DNA from: Mastigias papua
Lineage: Eukaryota; Cnidaria; Scyphozoa; Rhizostomeae; Mastigiidae
Assembly: GCA_964019165.1 (NCBI GenBank)
Contig: OZ025283.1
Coordinates: 3,169,501 to 3,233,500 of the forward strand
DNA length: 64,000 bases
Reading direction: 5' to 3'
Shown: positions 54,265 to 64,000 of the stretch, piece after piece
Position numbering within the stretch: the first letter of the stretch is position 1
Layout of the letters: every line of letters begins with the position of its first letter
Notes under the pieces: model-generated
Database searches by the model: none
Told to the model about the DNA's origin: nothing
The model's input: the letters and a program-made list of their open reading frames with translations, nothing else
Made by a program: the position numbers and the translations under genes

Positions 54265-54661
54265 GATATCACGCTGCTCAATCGTGTTTTTTACAATCTG
54301 CTATATATAGTATATAAATGTGTGATATAGGAATACTAAGCAATATTCTTTTGTTTTATCACCTTGAGCTACCAAGTCCTATCACAGATTCCAATTGCAT
54401 AACACCTACGTTTATGGCTCAAACTTGATTGTGTACCTCTGTGGACAGGATTAGTGGTCACCTACATGATAACAGAACCACTCATACCTGCCAATTCGTG
54501 TGCTATATTGTATCTGGTATAACATCTTAAAATTATTTCCAAGACTCCTTAAGTTAGAGTTGAGTGAAGCAGGAGACAATATGTCGTGTAGTTTCATTAG
54601 TGCCTCATTGTAGACAGCATTGTAAACAATTCTGTGCAATCAACAATTCGTATAATAGAGA
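54265..54661. repeat. Truncated foldback-family body D
   Basis: Matches 57250-57643 in direct orientation (GATATAGGAATACTAAGCAA, TTTTGTTTTATCACCT, GTGAAGCAGGAGACAATATG). It ends at an arm, so the 54662-55205 palindrome can be read as two adjacent element ends head to head. Confidence 0.75.
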
Positions 54662-55205
54662 CTAGCTTAGTACTGATAGCCCGCTACACGTGGGCTTCCC
54701 TAGCCCCAGTTCAAAGGTTGCATATCAGCCTTGGAAAGACTAACGCTGTGCCCCCATGACAGTTGCTTGGTCTGGTCGCATAGGATCACGAGAAGGTGAC
54801 GTCATGGGCCTGTGCGATGGAGCACGTGACTTTCGTCCTTGCATTGTGCAAAAATCAAAGAAAATTGCGAGAAAAAATTGTGCAAAAAATGCTCGGATAC
54901 CTGCACTAGGCTACGGGGCTTCTTGATTTTCTTCCTTTCCCTTTACTGCCCCGTAGCCTAGCGCAGGTATCCGAGCATTTTTTGCACACTTTTTTCTCGC
55001 AATTTTCTTTGATTTTTGCACAATGCAAGGCCGAAAGTCACGTGCTCCATCGCACAGGCCCATGACGTCACCTTCTCGTGATCCTATGCGACCAGACCAA
55101 GCAACTGTCATGGGGGCACAGCGTTAGTCTTTCCAAGGCTGATATGCAACCTTTGAACTGGGGCTAGGGAAGCCCGCGTGTAGCGGGCTATCAGTACTAA
55201 GCTAG
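54662..55205. repeat. 544-bp near-perfect palindrome (foldback arms)
   Basis: Same sequence as 6668-7208; arms meet near 54930-54945. Each arm has TGACGTCA and CACGTG. Open frames in it are by-products. Confidence 0.92.
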
Positions 55206-57643
55206 TCACTATATACTAAGATGCCTATATGATAATTTATGCCAAACCAATCAGATTGCTCGAATTTGTACCACGTGACCCATTTTTTGCCTGATTTTAA
55301 TGACACTTCTCCTCCTAGTCCTGTAGGGGGATCGCAACCAAATTCGGTTTAGGGGTTCTCCTTGGGGTCTATTTACTCACAAAGGAGGGATTTTTCCATA
55401 TCTGTTCTTTTTGCTGAGATATTCCACTTTCAATTTATGGCCACTGCTTTCCTATACCCTCCGCCATGCTCACTTGACACCTCTGCGCAGGACTGTTGCT
55501 TTCACGTTTGCGACTGTTCATGGAGGACGATGTTGCTGTGTGTGATTGCGAGGAGATTTTTGTCACTGTCTTTCCAGGTAAACCGACTCTGTTTTCTGTA
55601 GATGGATTGATTTAAGAGTCCATGTATGTCCTTTGTCCATTTCATCTGTATTCTGCTGTTGCGAGCCATTTATTTCTATATTTTTCAACCAGATTCAACC
55701 ACCTTCCCTCGAAGTTATTGCCGCCATGACAGTTCTTCTCCAAGTTGTTTGATTCTATGTGCTAAATCACCGTGCTTTTACTGCTAAATTGTGAAAACAT
55801 ATTCAACATATGTTTGAATTTCTATTCTGTGCTAGACTATGGCAGTTTGTTTGCTCTTCATGCATATTTTGATGACATGGAATGGCGTGCATGCTGCTTT
55901 CATTTGGGAATGTTTTGATATGCACTACCGTAATATTGCCGTGTGACTTGGAGGAGAATTTTGTCTTTCAGCTTTCAGTTTAGTGCTTTTTTCGCTTGAT
56001 TTCATTAGCTAAGTTAACCTACGTTTCTTACTAAAGTGTGATGAAATGATTACTGTATGTTTACCGTTGTATTCCTTGGTAGCTTGGAATTTATTCATTG
56101 CTTTTACCGCATGTACGAATGGCATAGGATATGGTTATGTTTGGCGATAAAGTATTGGTATGTGGAATGCTTTCACTGAGGTATGTATAGGGCTATTGCT
56201 GAATTTGGTTACCCTAATGTTGCAGTTTTTACTTTCACCCTTTACTTTTGTCATAGTGTGTATGATGAACTGCAAGGGGATTCCCAAGTTCATCTCATGA
56301 TCGCAGATACCTGTTGTCCTTTGTTTTGGAATTTAATTGCGGTCTTTTGAGGGTGATTCCATAACTTTGCTTCAGGGGCATTAAGATCATGGTAGTTTCC
56401 CTACGGTTTTGCTTGATATTCTGTTCTACATTACCGTTTTGTTACTGCAGAAGTATCATTATGATATTCAGGAGGCATTCAATGCAATATTTGCTTATGT
56501 ACTAGGAGCCTTTAGCTTGCTCTTGATTCTTAGTATATGCACATGAGATGGATGTTAGGATGTCTCAAGAGTTAGGCCACTTTGTGTAGGTTTGAGATAT
56601 TGCCCTTCAACTCGAATTTACTACTTGATTTTATCATACATATTTTACAGGCAAACACTAGGATGTTACCAACTTTATTCTCAGCTCAGTAACTCTCTTT
56701 TCACTTTGTTTTCACTCTATTTACAGTAGGCCTCATGGTTATTTCCACTATAGATGGTAGAGGTATTTTGGTGAAGTCATATTAAAGGGGTTCTACTAAA
56801 CTAAATGTTCTTTTGTTGGCACAGTTGCCCTTCTTTCTCAGATCACTTGATATAAATTCCATTACTGAATTCCATAGACCATTCTGCACGTGATGATATA
56901 CTCTTAAGGGATGAATTTATCTTGCCCCCACTGAAGTAATACCTTCATTTGACATCTTAGTTGGTAATGCAGTATATATATTATGACTCAATTCAAAGAA
57001 TTACTGACTTCCATGGATCATTCTGCATATGATAGTATAGCTTTTTAGGGATGAATTAGTACTAGATAGCAACATTTTGATTTATGGAGCCACTTTCTTC
57101 TATCCAACTACCATTATTATTTGAAATCTGAATTTTACATGGTTGTAACAGATACTTTAGTACTGGATAGCTGCTTTATTTGTTTTGTATAGCCATAACC
57201 TATGAACTCCCCCCAAGAACTTTGGTTGAAATCTAATATGATGATTCATGCTGCTCAGTCATGGGCTTTACACTCTGTTATATATATATATAAAGCTGTG
57301 ATATAGGAATACTAAGCAATATTCTTTTGTTTTATCACCTGGACCTACACAGTCCTATCATAGACTCCAGTTGTATAACACCTACATGAATGGGTCAGAC
57401 TTGATCCTTTACCTCTGTAGACAAGATTAGTGGTCACCTACACGATAACAGACCCACTCATACCTGCCACTTCATGTGCTATATTGTATCTGTTAAGACA
57501 TCCTAAAATTATATCACTAGATTTTACAAAACTCCTTAAGTTATAATTGAGTGAAGCAGGAGACAATATGTAATGTAGTTTCATTAGCGCCTCATTTTAG
57601 AGAGCATTTTAAACAATTCTGTGCATAATTCATATAATATAGA
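55206..57643 (+). mobile_element. Body of foldback/TIR element, copy B
   Basis: 2438 bp; inverted match to copy A (7209-9653) from end to end by eye. Near its left end a promoter-like stretch precedes ATG 55516 and the codons MEDDVAVCDCEEIFVTVF up to CCAG|GTAAAC (about 55578). A second exon-like block follows at about 55692 after TTTTTCAACCAG. No transposase. Confidence 0.78.
55516..55577 (+). other. Exon-like segment in copy B
   Basis: An ATG-initiated 20-codon stretch ending at a donor-like CCAG|GTAAAC. The homologous block in copy A has TAG as its second codon. Related blocks recur in copy C. I do not recognise the protein, and no downstream long frame was assembled, so this is tentative. 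Confidence 0.3.
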
Positions 57644-57941
57644 CTAGCTTAGTACTGATAGCCCGCTAGAACGCGGGCTCCCCTAGCCCCAGTTCAAAAG
57701 TTGCATATTAGCCTTGGAAAGACTAACGCTGTGCCCCCATGAAAGTTGCATGGTCTGGTCGCATAGGATCATGAGAAGGTGACGTTATGGGACTCTGCGA
57801 TGGAGCACGTGACTTTCAGCCTTGCATTGTGCAAATCGAAGACAGTTTGGAGAAAAAATTGTGCAAAAAGTGGTCGGATACCTGCGCTAGGCTACGGGGC
57901 AGTAAAGGGACAGGAAGAATGTCAAGAAGCCCCGTAGCCAC
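57644..57941. repeat. Foldback arm plus loop, half palindrome
   Basis: CTAGCTTAGTACTGATAGCC to CAGTAAAGGGACAGGAAG and then only CCCCGTAGCC of the second arm, i.e. cut just past the loop. Confidence 0.88.
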
Positions 57942-58191
57942 GGTGACAATTTACAGGTTTTATGGTCCAAGAGATAAGAGATTGGGATGATTAAGGAACA
58001 GCAACACAACACATTGAAGAACGAAAACAAATTGGATTGAAAAAACTTTCGCGTGTCGAGAATTTTCTGTAATTTCCTGAGCAAAAACTTTCGCGAATTC
58101 AGAATTTAGATTATGCCTTGGCAGAAACTTTCGCGAAAAATGCAAAAAAAAATGCGAACATTGCGAAACTCTCTGCCCGCTACAGTTTCTG
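57942..58191. repeat. Spacer with AAACTTTCGCG tandem repeats
   Basis: AAACTTTCGCG occurs three times at 58043-58135 (spacing about 42 bp) with intervening AATTTTCTG/ATTC words. No gene. Confidence 0.6.
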
Positions 58192-59178
58192 CCCCTTAAG
58201 TACCAAGAGACTTGTCAAATAAAAGAAGCTGAAATAAGATGGTTAAAGGATGTGCAAATCGAAAGTAAAAGTCACCACACTTATGAACAGTTAGTGAAGC
58301 AGCTAAATATATTTAAGGTAGATGGACTTCTGCGGTGCAAGGGGACATTACAGTTTTCAGAATTGCCATTTGATGAAAAATACCCATTATTGTTACCAAA
58401 AGAACACATCAATACTGATTAAGTAGTAACAGAGCAGATAAAGCTGTTTTCATGGGTTGGTTTCTATGACATTTGCAGAGGATTGGCAAAAGTATTGGAT
58501 CCCAAAGGGTAAACAAGTCATAAAGAAGCTTCTCAAACAATGCATAGATCGTGCTACGAGAAATTCTATAGTAATCAAAGGGACAGTCAATTCTCCATTG
58601 CCTGATATTACAGTGAAGCCAGCTCGACCATTTGCAGTAACAGGGTGTGACTTTACTGCTCCACTTTATCTCCAACGTAATGAAAAGACACATTGCTTTT
58701 TGTACATGTGGAGTCACAAGAGCCATTCATTTAGAAATGAAAAGAGACATGACAGCTGTAGAGTTTAGAGTACTTCGTCAAAGATTCACTAGTCACAGAG
58801 GCATACCTAGTACCATGATTACTGATAATGGAATGATTTTAAAAGTACTGGCACACATTTGAGGACATTATTCAACGATGAAGAATTCAAGCCTATGTAA
58901 CAGCAAGACAAATAGATTGGAGATTTAATGTTGGCACCCTGGCAAGGGGGTTTGTTGACAGATAAGTTGGAATTGCAAAGTCAACACCGTATGAAGTGTT
59001 AGGGTGCTCAAACTTATGTTTCAGAGGGGTCAAGACTTTGGTGATACAAGTTGAAGGATTAATGAACAATACCCTTTGACATACCAAACACATGAATTAG
59101 CAAATGATCTTTTTGATGCAAACTCATGTGATATTGCCAGTGACACAAATGCAGAAACCAATGATGATAAAGATTATT
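58192..59178 (+). pseudogene. Pao/BEL pol: integrase region
   Basis: KYQETCQIKEAEIRWLKDVQ, GLLRCKGTLQFSELPF and PLLLPKEHI lead into the zinc-binding segment. The rve core follows, in several frames: VTGCDFTAPLYL (Asp), FCTCGVTRAIHLEM, FTSHRGIPSTMITDNGM (Asp). Stops at about 58420 and 58860 and later. Cut by RTE just after 59178. Confidence 0.82.
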
Positions 59179-59188
59179 GAATAACAGT

Positions 59189-62100
59189 TAACTCCACCAT
59201 GGATGGTCCCAAGCCTGTGCTGAGAAAGGAGGAGGGTTGGGTGATGGGTTAGCGGCCCATCCCCATAAAAATCTACTATTGCTACAGAAACAGCCACTTG
59301 TCAAAAAACACTAAACAAGCAGAAAGAAGAAAGCTCACCCCCAAAGTTTATGACGAACTTGGACCAAAGCCAAGAGGACGTTCAAGATCAGCTAAAGAGT
59401 TCTATTCTGGATGCAAAACATATTACAAAAATCGGATCATGGAATGTACAAACACTTTATCAACATGGACAATTAGCACAAGTGATAAGAGAATTTAATA
59501 ATTACACATTGGATATCCTTGGTTTAAGTGAAGTAAGATGGACTGGGAGCGGTAGATTAAATGATAAACCTTTAAGCCTGTTGTACTCTGGACATGATCA
59601 ACATCACATGAGAGGAGTTGGTATTTTAATGAACAAAAATGCTGCTAAATCACTAATTGGATGGAACCCAGTAAATGACAGAATCATAACAGCCAGATTT
59701 CAATCAAAGCACGCCAAAATCACACTCATACAAGTTTATGCACCAACAGAAAATAGCGATGAGGAAGAGAAAGATAACTTTTATGCACAACTGCAGGACA
59801 TTATTGATCAAGTCCCAAACCATGATATTAAAATATTGATGGGAGATATTAATGCAAAATTAGATACAAATAGAGTTGGATTGGAAGAAATAGTAGGACC
59901 TCATGGATCATCTAATGTAACAAATGATAATGGAGATAGACTAGCATTCTTTTGTAATGTGAACACCTTATGTATAGGCAACACATTTTATCCTCATAAA
60001 AACATCCACAAAAAGACATGGAGATCCCCAGATGGACTAACTGTAAATGAGATAGACTATATTTGTATTAACAAGCATTGGAGAACAAGTTTACAGAACG
60101 TGAGGGTATACAGAGGAGCAGATATTGGATCAGATCACTGCCTGGTAATAGGAAAATTCAAGCTTAAGTTGAAAAAGATCAGCAATTCTAAAACTTTAAA
60201 ACCGTTTGCAACAGAAAAACTCAAAGCAGAAGATTTAAAAAGTGAATATGTATTAAAATTGAAGAATAGGTTTAATGCGTTACAAGATAATCAAGACATA
60301 GAAGATCAATGGAAAGTATTCAGTCAAGCCGTGAGAGAATGTGCAGAAGAAACACTTGGAAGGCGTAGAGGAACTAGAAAAGAGCAATGGATACAAGATG
60401 ACACCTGGGAACTTATAGGTGAAAGAGAGTCAACAAAAATTAAGCGGGAACAAGCTACATTAGACAAGGAAAGAGCAAAGTACTTTACTAAATACCAAGA
60501 GTTAGATAAAAAAAGTAAAAAACAAATGTAGATATGACAAAAAGCAATGGATAGAAAATGAAGGAAAAGAAGCTCAAGAAGCAGCAGATAAAAATGCTAC
60601 AAAAACACTTTACACAATTGCAAAAGAATTATCAGGAACAAATAGCAATGCAAAAATACCTATAAAAGATAAAAATGGAAATGTAGTAATAACATGTGCA
60701 GAACAAAATGCAAGATGGGTAGACCACTTTAAAGAAATCTTAAACCAGTCTATCCCAGATAACACCTTCACCTTTAATGTAGAAGTAGCGCAACCTGAAC
60801 TAGATGTAAGAACAGATGCCATAACCAAAGAGGAAATCAAAATAGCAATCAAAAAACTTAAAAACAACAAAGCAGCAGGCAATGACCAAATAACTGCTTA
60901 GCTTATAAAAGAAGGTGGTGATGCAATTATTGATGCCTTAGAGAAATTGCTAAATAAATGTTGGATAACAGAACTCGTCCCAGAAGACTTGAGAAAAGGG
61001 GTTATTGTAGAACTTCCTAAAAAGGGTAACCTTTCTGAATGTGGTAATTGGCGTGGTATCACCTTATTGTCAATTCCTCGTAAAATTTTATGCTCAGTCA
61101 TGTTACAGAGATTACAAGACATAATAGATGACTGATTACGTGAAGAACAAGAAGGATTTAGAAAGGTCGATCATGTTGTGAACAAATTTTACCCTCAGAA
61201 ACATTATTGAACAAGTTGTTGCATTTCAGAAACCATTGCACATTACTTTTATTGATTTTAACAAGGCATTTGACAGTATCCACCGAGAATCAATATGGAG
61301 AATTGCACATCTTAACGGAATACGTGAAAAGTTTATTAAAATATTCAAAAACATTTATCTCAATTCTACATGCTGTATAAAAACTGAAGAAGGTTTCACT
61401 GACTACTTTCCACTTGAGACTGGTGTACGACAAGAATGCATTTTGTCCCCGTTCTTATTTATAATGGTTTTGGACTTCATCATGAGAAAATCAACTATAG
61501 GAAGTACTCTTGGTATAAAATGGCAAATGAACTCCTACCTCTCAGACTTAGATTTTGCTGATGATATTGCTCTGTTAGAAGAGTCATTTACCAAACAACA
61601 AGAGCTAACAATGAATTTAGAACAAAACGCCAATAAAGTAGGTCTCAGAATAAGTGTGGAAAAGACTAAAGACATGAAAGTTGCGAAAGATGCAAATACA
61701 AATCACATTAAAATAAATGATCAACCTATTGATAATGTTAAACAATTCAAATATCTTGGAAGTATAATAACTGATGATGGCGATGTTGAAATTGATGTCA
61801 GAAGTAGAATAGGTCAAGCAACATCAGTATTCAAAAGAATGGACAAAGTATGGAAATCTAACAAAATATCTTTGAAAATAAAGATCCACTTATACTATTC
61901 TATTGTTCTGTCAACAGCAATTTATGCATGTGAAACTAGGAAAAATTCATCGAAAATCAATCAAAAACTCAATGCTTTTCACCAACGATGCTTGAGAAAA
62001 ATCATGAAAATTACATATTTAGACAGAGTAACAAATGAGGAAGTCTTGGCAAGATCTGGGTGCAGAAAACTCACAGAAATAATAACTGAACGTAGAATGA

Positions 62101-62354
62101 AAATGGCTGGTCATATACTTAGAAGACCAGATACAAGACACTCAAAATACGTGATATTGTGGAATAGTGAAGGGAAAAGAAAGAAAGGCAGGCCCAAACG
62201 TACATGGAGAAAAACCTTCCAAGAAGATCTTGAGCGAGTCAACATCTCAATAAATGATGCAGAAAATACAGCAAGGGACCGCCAAAGATGGAGACAGTTG
62301 GCTGCCCAATGTGCCATGTCGCACAGGAGGAACTAAGTCTAAGTAAGTAAGTAA
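59189..62354 (+). mobile_element. RTE-type non-LTR retrotransposon, near full length
   Basis: Flanked by an exact 10-bp duplication GAATAACAGT (59179-59188; 62355-62364). 3.17 kb, one EN-RT coding region and a 3' tail of TAAG repeats (62335-62354): size, single ORF and short tandem 3' end fit the RTE clade. Clade assignment is from these traits, not from a tree. Inserted in Pao pol. Confidence 0.85.
59350..62336 (+). pseudogene. RTE-like endonuclease-reverse transcriptase
   Basis: APE endonuclease in one frame 59350-60531: IGSWNVQTLYQ (Asn), LGLSEVRWTGSG (Glu), VYAPTE, ILMGDINAKL (Asp/Asn), EIDYICI and GSDHCLVI (Asp-His). Frameshift in an A-run near 60510, then the RT: KLKNNKAAGNDQITA, GNWRGITLL, FIDFNKAFDSI (Asp), GVRQECILSPFLFI, LDFADDIALLE (Asp-Asp), FKYLGSIITDDGD, and the C-terminal Cys/His and GRPKRTW region to the stop at 62334. 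Lesions: TAG about 60898, TGA about 61133, and frameshifts about 61165 and 61185. Otherwise full length. Confidence 0.92.
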
Positions 62355-62364
62355 GAATAACAGT

Positions 62365-62813
62365 AGATAAAAGGGTAAAGTCTGTTCCTACAGTTAAAGA
62401 GCATTTGTGGACAAGATGGCTTCAGGAATATGTACAAGGGTTACAGGAGTATCAAAGACAAAATCAAACAGCAGCTAGAGTACCGTACATAGGTGATGTC
62501 ATTCTGGTTATTAAAACAGTATTCAAATGAGGTATTCGAAAATGGGAAAATAATTAGCCGCATAAAGAGTAGAGATGGTATAATCAGATCAATAAAGGTT
62601 AATGTTTTGAGTCAAGGAAAGTTGCTTGAAATTCAAATACCATTACAAGGCCTTGTGTCATTAGAAGTAACAGCACCTGTTGCAGAAAAGGGCTGCATTC
62701 CTGAAGGAGAAAAGAAGATTAACAGACCTTGAAGACTTGCTACTGTTGCTGGAGAAGAGAAGAGAACTACAAACTGAGCTATTAAATCAAGAAGACTAAC
62801 GTCTTGATTTTGG
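62365..62813 (+). pseudogene. Pao/BEL pol C-terminal (DUF5641-like) region
   Basis: VPTVKEHLWTRWLQEYVQGLQEY, VPYIGDVILV and DGIIRSIKVNVLSQGKLLEIQIPLQGL match the end of Pao pol polyproteins. A frameshift near 62520 and several stops follow. The first codons read directly on from the sequence before the RTE insertion. Confidence 0.78.
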
Positions 62814-62819
62814 GGGGAG

Positions 62820-63033
62820 TGTTAGAAATAGTTAGGAACTTTTTATCTTAGAGCCATTGATCTGTACTTTATTGCTTTGTTGCTACTTGGTAACTAATTA
62901 ATTCTAAAATGGGAATCAAATCACATGTGTCCTGTTACTTTGAGATGTAGTTGCATGAATGTTGCTTTGAAAAATACCTTTCAATATGGTATAAATTTGT
63001 CTGAACTCACACAGTTGGGGTAATTTCCACACT
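62820..63033 (+). repeat. Pao-type 3' LTR
   Basis: TGTTAGAAATAGTTAGG...TTTCCACA, about 214 bp, preceded by a G-rich purine tract. Paired by sequence with the isolated LTR at 18446. Confidence 0.75.
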
Positions 63034-63570
63034 GGTTGAGCTTTAACTATGTGTAAGGTATGTTTGTGCTGAACAGTCTAGTATTGGAATTCGCCTTTTA
63101 TGGGGTTCTTGAAATATTTAATGTGCATGATTTTGCATGCTCATGCAGATGTCCCCCTTTGTAGATGTTAAGAACACATTTAGTGAATGGTAGATACTCT
63201 GCAGTTGTCTAACGAAATTTCAGCTGAACAAACCAATGCTACTGAAGTTGTTTGAAAGAACTAAGTTTGGTCACTTTTGTTTAATCACCAATGTGCAGTA
63301 TGCTTAGAGCATATCTACTTCTTCTTTACATTCACTCTTCAGGGTTGCAGCAGCGTGTCACCATTCTCCTCCTCAGCCGGTCCTCTGGCTCCTCTTCACT
63401 AACAGTTGCCTTCTTCATATTCTTGTTTATCTTCTGTTTGCCCAAATATCATGCCCATCAACACCTCTTGGACCACAGATGTTGGTAACGGCCGTTATTG
63501 ACAAGAACCTCAACAGATCTGGTATGAGTTGATTTCTGGTTTCATGCATTCATTATATTTGGCTGGGTTT
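63034..63570. other. Right-edge stretch without recognised gene
   Basis: No gene recognised. A 65-codon hydrophobic frame (63291-63488) is not supported by any motif. Confidence 0.35.
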
Positions 63571-63687
63571 GACTCCAGATGCCCACCTCTTACAACATGC
63601 AGATGATACACTGGGTTTATTCTACCCTGAAACCACGGGGGTGTATGTTCGAGCATATGCTCTATAATGAAAACATGACAGGTCTAC

Positions 63688-63902
63688 TTGGAGGAACTCT
63701 GTACACAGCACACTGGAATAAATGTGAAAAACTCAAACCAAATAACATTGCTATATGGTCGCAGTGAAAAGAGAGAAGAAAGACAAGAAACCACCATGCT
63801 AGATACCATTGATTTGTTGCATAGTTCAGTTGATGAAGCAGAAATAGAAATTCCCGATGATGCATTTGAGAGTAGTTTTATGTCGCATAATGTTGTGAGT
63901 CC
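63688..63902 (+). CDS. Possible exon of an unidentified gene
   Basis: An open stretch including RSEKREERQETTMLDTIDLL and EAEIEIPDDAFESSFMSH ends at a good donor consensus (TCCA|GTAAGTAAG at 63902/63903). Mixed charged/acidic composition suggests real protein rather than low complexity. No family recognised and no acceptor fixed; the rest of the gene would lie beyond the window. Confidence 0.3.
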
Positions 63903-64000
63903 AGTAAGTAAGCATTTCATATGGGACTTTTAATCAGTTTTTGGTATTGAACAGTATTGAAAGATGAATTTTCAAACAGATGGTACCTATTATGTTCCCA

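Larger units (their letters stand above)
58192..63033 (+). mobile_element. Pao/BEL-type LTR retrotransposon, 5'-truncated
   Basis: Integrase portion of pol (58192-59178), RTE insertion (59189-62354), pol C-terminus (62365-62813), purine tract TTTTGGGGGGAG and LTR starting TGTTAG at 62820. RT and everything upstream are missing at the foldback junction. The LTR matches 18446-18653, not the BEL LTR at 26.9 kb, so this is a second family. Confidence 0.82.

Overview
This is AT-rich eukaryotic DNA with spliceosomal introns (GT-AG and one probable GC-AG), very little unique coding sequence and dense transposable elements. The mix (PIF/Harbinger with MADF-BESS or Myb-like partners, BEL/Pao LTR elements, RTE/CR1/DIRS/Penelope retroelements, piggyBac, Tc1, hAT, Merlin and Mutator-like transposases) points to an invertebrate animal, most plausibly an early-branching metazoan such as a sponge or cnidarian. 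That assignment is inference. I found no rRNA gene, no CRISPR array, no bacterial operon and no securely identifiable complete host gene.

Layout. 0.7-3.9 kb: Harbinger H1 with a decayed MADF-BESS gene and decayed transposase. 4.1-6.7 kb: DIRS-like RT, LINE RT and LINE ORF1 remnants. 6.7-13.1 kb: a foldback/TIR element family (copy A plus a diverged copy C) with no recognisable transposase. 13.1-19.5 kb: LINE fragments, a hAT-type non-autonomous element, a solo-like Pao LTR and MITEs. 19.6-23.5 kb: Harbinger H2, internally deleted, carrying a (TA)n palindrome with a tRNA-like sequence and a Penelope GIY-YIG fragment. 23.6-38.9 kb: a deep nest. Harbinger H4 transposase is cut by a foldback element carrying an exon-like segment, by a MITE and by a 12-kb BEL/Pao element. 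The BEL element is itself cut by a piggyBac element (holding a (TA)n tract and a CR1/L2-like LINE) and by a composite Tc1-type element. 39.4-43 kb: a Mutator-like transposase pseudogene cut by Harbinger H3. 43.9-45.9 kb: a foldback MITE and a second piggyBac end. 46-53.7 kb: a Merlin/IS1595-type transposase in two halves, enclosing a hAT transposase gene that is itself cut by Harbinger H5. 54.3-57.9 kb: an inverted copy (B) of the 6.7-9.9 kb foldback family. 58.2-63 kb: a Pao/BEL pol and LTR cut by a near-full-length RTE retrotransposon. The last kilobase may hold one exon of unknown identity.

How the parts relate. Insertion order can be read directly because reading frames resume across insertions and target-site duplications survive: CTTAC for BEL, TTAA for piggyBac, TA for the Tc1-type composite, TAA for H2 and H3, and a 10-bp duplication for RTE. 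Most elements are dead. The best preserved are H3, in which transposase and MADF-BESS partner lie on opposite strands with each gene's exon inside the other gene's intron, and the H5 transposase, which is a single uninterrupted 354-codon frame.
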